DNA of 64,000 nt, from positions 10,639,817 through 10,703,816 of the forward strand of contig CATQJL010000001.1 in assembly GCA_958299035.1 (NCBI GenBank). Direction: 5' to 3'. The position numbers were made by a program, and so were the translations under genes. Below are positions 60,001 to 64,000 of the stretch, piece by piece (position 1 is the first letter of the stretch; each line of letters starts with the position of its first letter). The notes beneath the pieces were generated by a model that saw nothing but the letters and a program-made list of their open reading frames with translations, was not told the origin of the DNA and searched no databases. This DNA is from Cylicocyclus nassatus (lineage: Eukaryota; Nematoda; Chromadorea; Rhabditida; Strongylidae).

Positions 60001-62388
60001 ACAGTTCATAGAAGGATCCAACTAGGAAACATATTGCAGCTGTTTGGTGTTTGCATGATGATTATTTCCGCACTGCTTTACGCTGCAATATTTGGTCATA
60101 TGACAACAATCATTCAGCAGATGACATCTGCAACCGTAAGGTATGATGGACATTAAGATATCTATGATAACTACTAAAATTTTTACAGGTACCACGACAT
60201 GATTAGCAATGTGCGCGAATTTATCAAACTCCAGGAAGTTCCCAAAGAGCTTGCTGAGAGAGTGATGGATTATGTAGTATCTACATGGGCAATGACAAAG
60301 GGTATTGACACGCAAAAGGTAAACACTCATCAGATCATATTATATGCAACGAGGAACATGATGAAGAATTAGACGTGTTATAGCTAAGATTCCAACAACA
60401 AAATGACAAAGTGATCACCGCACAATGCACGCTGAAAAACATTTAATAGGGGAAAAAGATCCTGTACTTTTTACTTGCATGTGTGTATTGCGCCGCAAAT
60501 GTGACTTCTTCGTTTCAAGTCATTAGCACATCAGAATAATATATTTCCGGTAGCATTATTATAAAATATGCGCTGTTCATAGGTGCTTGGCTACTGTCCC
60601 AAAGACATGAAAGCAGACATATGCGTGCATCTTAATCGCAAGGTCTTCAACGAACATTCTTGTTTTCGACTCGCTTCGGATGGTTGCTTGCGATCGTTGG
60701 CTATGTTTCTAGAGGTGAAGCTTGCAAATTTTTTGCAAAAATTTTACACAAAATTTACAGTCGAATCATGCCGCCCCTGGAGATCTTCTCTATCACACAG
60801 GAGAGTCGGTGGATGCTTTATGGTTTGTTGTTAGCGGGTCCTTGGAAGTGATTCAAGATGAAGAAGTGGTAGCTATTCTTGGTAAGTAAATGCTCATTTC
60901 CCCTAGCTCTCGTTCTGAACCATTTGCTTAAGGGAAAGGAGATGTGTTTGGGGATGAGTTCTGGAAAAACAACGGCTCAACGGGGCAGTCCGCGGCTAAC
61001 GTGCGAGCGCTTACGTATACAGATCTACATATGATCAAGAAGGATAGATTAATGGAGGTATGGAAAGAGTATTAACAGATATGGCCCTTTCACACAGATA
61101 CAATTTAGGTGCTGAACTTTTACAAAGCCTTTGCCAATTCTTTTGCTAGAAATCTAGTGCTTACTTATAATCTAACTCATCGACTGAAGTTCCGAAAGGT
61201 ATGGAAGCATATCTTCGAAGACAAAAATGTAGTAGCAACGCATCTCCCAGGTTGTTGACGTAAAACGAGAAAAGGAACTCGACGCTCGACGGAAGAACGA
61301 GAAATTAATTCTTCCACCTGATCATCCCGTTAGGAAACTGCTCTTCCGCATGAGGGAACGACATGGACCTAGGATATTCCCCAGTCCAATGTTTGCTGAC
61401 ATAGAGAAGGTATGGTTTTTGTTTGTTACTTTTGCGGTTCAAAATTGAGAATTTAGGGCATGAAAAAACACCATACGGACCAAAGCATGAACCGTATCAC
61501 ATCGGTTCACTCTATGGTTGATGAAACATCCAACTTGCTCTCTACAACCTATTTATCACGTTCTCCTCGTACTTCCACCAAAAATAAAAGGCCTCCACTA
61601 ATGGTCGGTACTCTAACTTTTTTCTGTTCTTCACGCAATCCTTACTATTACCAGAAACGGCAGACTGTCGATGAAGACGCTTTATCGCGCACGAGTTGGA
61701 TGGAATCAAGTATTGAAAAACCTAAGGAAAAAGTTAGTGATTGGTGCTTATATGCATAGCAGGAACTTATCGGTAACATTTCTAGGACTTCAGCTCGCTT
61801 CATAACCTTCGATCAGAAATGAGGTCGAAATTTGAGATAATCCATGACCGCTTAGCAGTAGTGGATCATATCAATTCTCGCCTTCAAAACCTGGAACGTT
61901 TGCTGATACAGATGAATCAACATCATGGAGGTTTGTATAAACATATATGATCCGTAGTACCTCACCCGTTTCTTATGCGGGTGAATGCTTGTGGTTAGGT
62001 AGTACGTCATCTACATTGCCAGTTGGTTCATTCATGGGTCTTAACGAATCAGGAGGAAGTCATCTGGAGACAGGCGGTTTTGTAGCAAGGAGTGCGTCGT
62101 GGAACCAAGACAACTGGAGGTAATGTCGACATCATGTGACATTCTTTGAGCTCAACTTTTCCTGCGATTTCGCCAAATTCAGTTTCAGTTTTTTTTTGCC
62201 TCTAGTTCTTGGTGTCTTTGCGATCATATTCTTGTTTAAGGTCTGATAGGCCCGTGCCGCCATTAGAGGAGTTGAAAAGTATGGAATGGAATAGTGAAGA
62301 TAGTCCTTCCGGGATACCCGCTATTCAAGTTGACGACGACACGACAACACGGGCGGTGCACAGAGCTCCGGACCGCAAACGGGTGTAA
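48048..62388 (+). CDS. egl-2: EAG-type voltage-gated potassium channel (EGL-2 orthologue), 23 coding exons
   Basis: Pore-forming subunit of a tetrameric plasma-membrane K+ channel; in C. elegans EGL-2 acts in muscle and sensory neurons. Exons: 48048-48126, 49143-49260, 51095-51207, 51270-51398, 54552-54667, 56756-56928, 59125-59242, 59290-59403, 59457-59648, 59720-59852, 59911-59984, 60040-60140, 60189-60318, 60583-60714, 60761-60881, 60933-61057, 61109-61198, 61251-61409, 61457-61603, 61655-61732, 61786-61930, 61999-62119, 62241-62388. Every junction is GT..AG and all phases agree, giving 2856 nt and 951 residues, close to the family length. The start [15 protein letters not shown] matches the conserved EAG N-terminus; an in-frame ATG at 47994 would add 18 residues. 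The selectivity filter is TVGFGN at residues 439-444. No break was found. EAG rather than ERG is favoured by the N-terminus and pore. Confidence 0.95.
48127..49142 (+). other. egl-2 intron 1
   Basis: A 1016-bp intron. Its first 330 bases remain open in the exon 1 frame as far as a TAA at 48453. It holds a GC-rich block (about 48270-48560) and another at 48960-49105, both unlike the AT-rich surroundings and possibly old repeat insertions. Confidence 0.6.
49143..51398 (+). CDS. egl-2: egl-2 exons 2-4: N-terminal PAS domain
   Basis: These exons encode about residues 27-147, the cytoplasmic eag/PAS domain that packs against the C-terminal binding-homology domain and tunes gating. Visible landmarks are [36 protein letters not shown], then [12 protein letters not shown] and [20 protein letters not shown]. 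The exon 3 segment ([19 protein letters not shown]) is the most diverged part of the domain. Exon 3 ends in A at 51207 before GTAGGA, a weak but phase-consistent donor. Exon 4 starts after ATTTAG at 51269. Confidence 0.93.
49261..51094 (+). other. egl-2 intron 2, with unrecognised coding-like frames
   Basis: A 1.8-kb intron. Two overlapping plus-strand frames, 49562-49756 and about 49726-49966, are open and have balanced amino-acid composition ([40 protein letters not shown]). They are offset by one frameshift, as in a decayed insertion or pseudogene. I do not recognise the protein. Confidence 0.4.
53065..53398. mobile_element. inverted-repeat MITE in egl-2 intron 4
   Basis: AAGGCACCGTCCACC at the left is exactly inverted at the right end (GGTGGACGGTGCCTT), with TA directly outside on both sides. 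The 330-bp GC-rich body is non-coding. A relative occurs at about 56060-56310, sharing TTCCGGAGAAC, TTGGATGGGCGCGCA and CGCTTCCGAAGCG. Confidence 0.75.
54342..54461. repeat. GC-rich hairpin in egl-2 intron 4
   Basis: CGGTAAAGTTTGC at the left and the inverse CGGTAAAATATGC at the right begin two arms that pair through AGTAGCT and GCCAGCATTGCCGGC to a loop rich in GCGC. Total length is about 120 bp, ending 90 bp before exon 5. Probably a small foldback MITE. Confidence 0.6.
54552..60140 (+). CDS. egl-2: egl-2 exons 5-12: linker and transmembrane core
   Basis: Exon 5 is the linker ([20 protein letters not shown]). Exon 6 holds [18 protein letters not shown] and S1 ([19 protein letters not shown]). 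Exon 7 carries S2 ([20 protein letters not shown]), exon 8 S3 ([19 protein letters not shown]), and exon 9 the voltage sensor S4 ([15 protein letters not shown]) and S5 ([18 protein letters not shown]). Exons 10-11 are the extracellular turret, pore helix and filter ([14 protein letters not shown]). Exon 12 is S6 ([18 protein letters not shown]). The S4 arginine and lysine spacing is complete and the filter is canonical, so the channel should be voltage-dependent and K+-selective. Confidence 0.94.
54668..56755 (+). other. egl-2 intron 5
   Basis: A 2.1-kb intron. Its 3' part (about 56060-56310) is a degraded copy of the MITE seen at 53065-53398, with its right end decayed to AAGGTGCATGATGCTTT. 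The rest is AT-rich with no gene. Confidence 0.6.
56060..56312. repeat. degraded copy of the intron 4 MITE
   Basis: Matches 53065-53398 in its core, including TTTCCGGAGAAC, ATTGGATGGGCGCGCA, CGCTTCCGAAGCG and TTTTGCGCCGCGACTTGGGC. Same orientation; the termini are degraded, so the left limit is approximate. Confidence 0.65.
56929..59124 (+). other. egl-2 intron 6
   Basis: A 2.2-kb intron between the S1 and S2 exons. It contains a CpG-rich block with CCGCGGCG repeats at 57640-58160 and otherwise AT-rich DNA. Confidence 0.6.
58012..58160. repeat. short GC-rich tandem repeat, about 30-bp unit
   Basis: CCGCGGCG or CCGCGA recurs at about 58012, 58052, 58082, 58112 and 58142. The last four starts are 30 bp apart. 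Each is followed by a C/G-rich tail and then A/T-rich bases. A related CCGCGGCG occurs at 57650. Very CpG-rich against the local background. Confidence 0.65.
60189..61198 (+). CDS. egl-2: egl-2 exons 13-17: C-linker and cyclic-nucleotide-binding-homology domain
   Basis: The C-linker reads [20 protein letters not shown] and [19 protein letters not shown]. The binding-homology domain follows, with [20 protein letters not shown], the beta-roll [40 protein letters not shown] and a final helix [20 protein letters not shown]. In EAG channels this fold does not respond to cyclic nucleotides directly but couples to the PAS domain and gating. Introns here are 46-264 bp. Confidence 0.93.
61251..62388 (+). 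CDS. egl-2: egl-2 exons 18-23: C-terminal tail with coiled coil
   Basis: Exon 18 continues the conserved charged region ([26 protein letters not shown]). Exons 19-20 are Ser/Thr-rich and less conserved. Exon 21 encodes a heptad-like helix ([20 protein letters not shown], then [17 protein letters not shown]), matching the tetramerising coiled coil of EAG channels. Exons 22-23 are low-complexity and end in RKRV before TAA at 62386-62388. Exon limits after 19 rest on splice consensus and frame rather than strong conservation. Confidence 0.85.
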
Positions 62389-64000
62389 AAGATTATTTCC
62401 CCCTTCTAAACCTTTTTCCATCTCCTTTTTTGGACGCATTCTTCTTCGCCCATCTCTTCTTTTACTGTCTGTACAGTTCTCATTTGGCTCGCATTGCGCG
62501 TTCTGATCACTTATCTAGGGTGTTAATTTTTCCACTGCACAGATCTCAGGCATTTGCATCGAAATTGTTTTGAGACTTTTTACATTACTTATGGTCAATG
62601 ATTGCTCAAAGAATGTGCAATTCACTCTGGCAAGAATGAATTTTGCACATTTTCATTTACATAATTCTGTAGAACGGGATTAAGGCACTAGTCTTGCTCG
62701 TTATGGCATGTTAATGTTCTCAAAAATACATTGTGATTTTCCAGTGTGCATTTCTTCCTTATGTCGACTTGCTCGCCATTCAGCTACATTTCAAGATGTT
62801 TTCACTTATGCTTGGATCGTAATGAACATAAGCCATAGACGTATTAAAGTTTTATATGACCAGAGTACAAGCACACTCAAACACATTCGGAACGAGCGAA
62901 GATCTGAAATGCTGTAAACATGTAGTGCTATGGATAACTATAACTTGGCTTGACACTTAAATGATGTCCAAAGCATACTAGCCCTTTTCAGTGATCTAGA
63001 AGTCAAGCAATTGGAGGCTCACAATCATTTTCCAAATCTGAAGCAAGAAAAATTTGAACTAAGCTATTTTCAGAATTGATTGAAAATCTAATCGATTCTG
63101 AAGATCCATTCATTTTGCTTTTTTTTCGCAGGTACATAAGCTTTAAATAGTCTAATAGATTTGCAAAAATTGTACATAGAGCGATTGCTCATCAACTTCA
63201 CTCGTGTTAGGAGAAGAACTATAATGCTTGCTAGGTTCTTTTAAGTTCAGTTACTGTATGGCAAAACAGTTTCTTAAATGCTCGTATTCATTCTCAGCCT
63301 TTTACCTTTGGCTTTTCTTAATTGATAAGTGGTGATCACTTCATATAATGTTGAGTTGTCCTCATGACTTGAAACATAGTTGCTTCTGTCTGAAAACCAT
63401 GCCTTTTGGCGCTATTTCTGCGAAAAAAGTGCTTTGAAGTGCAAATATAAACTGATAACTGCTACCATAACTAGCTTAGATTTTATTTCAAATCTTGCTT
63501 TTGAAATACTGGAGGATTCTCAGGGCGATCAAAGTTTGAGATGATTTAGCATTAGCACTAGGCATCCTTTGCCAATGAAACTTATCAGATTTGTCGGGGG
63601 AGGAGGACAAAATTGAAGAGGCGTGGCGTCAACCACAAATTCCAATTTATAAGGTTGAAACGAAAGTTCTATCTCGCTGCTGCTTACGCACGTACCGCTT
63701 GTCTGAAACTGATCCACATTAAACTCTTTCTGCATTTGCATTTTTTGTTAGTCACCTCATGATCCCTTCACTCGTCATTTCGCACATACACTCGATACAC
63801 AGAGTCATGTACTCTGGTGAGCTTCACTTTTAAGGCAGGGTCCGGCCAAAAATACGTTTTCTAAAAAATCTACTCACCGGGGTTATCTGCAACACTGAAT
63901 CCGAAAATCCACATTAGAAGGCGCAAAAACGGCAGGAACATGCGTCTTCCAAAGTTGTACAATTTTGAAATTCGTTGGTCCCCGCCAGACAGAGGCGCAG
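62389..64000. other. downstream of egl-2, no gene supported
   Basis: The 3' untranslated region starts here; no canonical AATAAA was spotted close to the stop codon. About 63590-63650 resembles the G-tract MITE family. The final 180 bases include GGCAGGGTCCGGCCAAAA near 63834, which could be the edge of another element cut by the window end. Confidence 0.4.
63590..63650. repeat. fragment of the hAT-like MITE family
   Basis: GTCGGGGGAGGAGG, AAAATTGAAGAGGCGTGGCGTC and AACCAC follow the order of the subterminal GTGCGTGGCG..GCCACGCAC motif of 19369-19747. No ends remain. Confidence 0.4.

Noticed and set aside
1..64000. CRISPR arrays, bacterial operons, rRNA genes
   Set aside because: None of the required repeat-spacer periodicity, ribosome-binding sites or rRNA sequence was seen; the window is eukaryotic with spliced genes.

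Overview
This is eukaryotic, AT-rich DNA, almost certainly from a nematode and most likely a rhabditid or strongylid relative of Caenorhabditis. The genus cannot be fixed from the sequence. The evidence is one 23-exon gene whose product follows nematode EGL-2 (an EAG-type voltage-gated potassium channel) from its first to its last exon. Its introns use GT..AG with short AT-rich TTTAG or TTGCAG acceptors. No bacterial operon, CRISPR array, rRNA gene or convincing tRNA gene was seen.

Layout. Positions 1-2381 hold a Penelope-like retroelement on the minus strand: a reverse transcriptase with a YVDD centre, then a GIY-YIG endonuclease one reading frame away. It lies between 105-bp inverted terminal repeats that carry a hammerhead-ribozyme-like motif. 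From 2.4 to 48 kb I can support no intact host gene. The stretch is a graveyard of small DNA transposons: TA-flanked Tc1/mariner-type elements (6246-7163, 25323-26259, 29231-29353, 29581-30578), several near-complete palindromes (17424-18192, 20207-21229, 21238-22151, 22159-22837), a hAT-like MITE family with 8-bp target duplications and long G or C homopolymers (best copies 8474-8667 and 19369-19747), a piggyBac-like TTAA element (34389-35647) with a Mutator-like MITE nested in it, and a second copy of that MITE at 43747-44123. A degenerate pyrimidine-rich tandem array spans about 29356-31300. Two weak coding hints remain: a possible terminal exon at 19077-19230 and an exon-like segment at 32049-32133 (minus strand) with a decayed duplicate nearby.

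From about 48 to 62.4 kb lies the egl-2/eag orthologue on the plus strand. Its 5' half has introns up to 3.2 kb filled with small repeats; its 3' half has compact introns of roughly 45-180 bp, apart from a 264-bp one. All splice phases join without a stop, giving a predicted 951-residue channel: PAS domain, six membrane segments, GFGN pore, C-linker, cyclic-nucleotide-binding-homology domain and a C-terminal coiled coil. The gene appears intact. The last 1.6 kb is non-coding with one repeat fragment.

The genes do not form a pathway: there is one host ion-channel gene, and everything else recognisable is transposable. The most unusual features are the ribozyme-bearing inverted-repeat retroelement, the abutting palindromic elements, and the link between G/C homopolymers and one MITE family.
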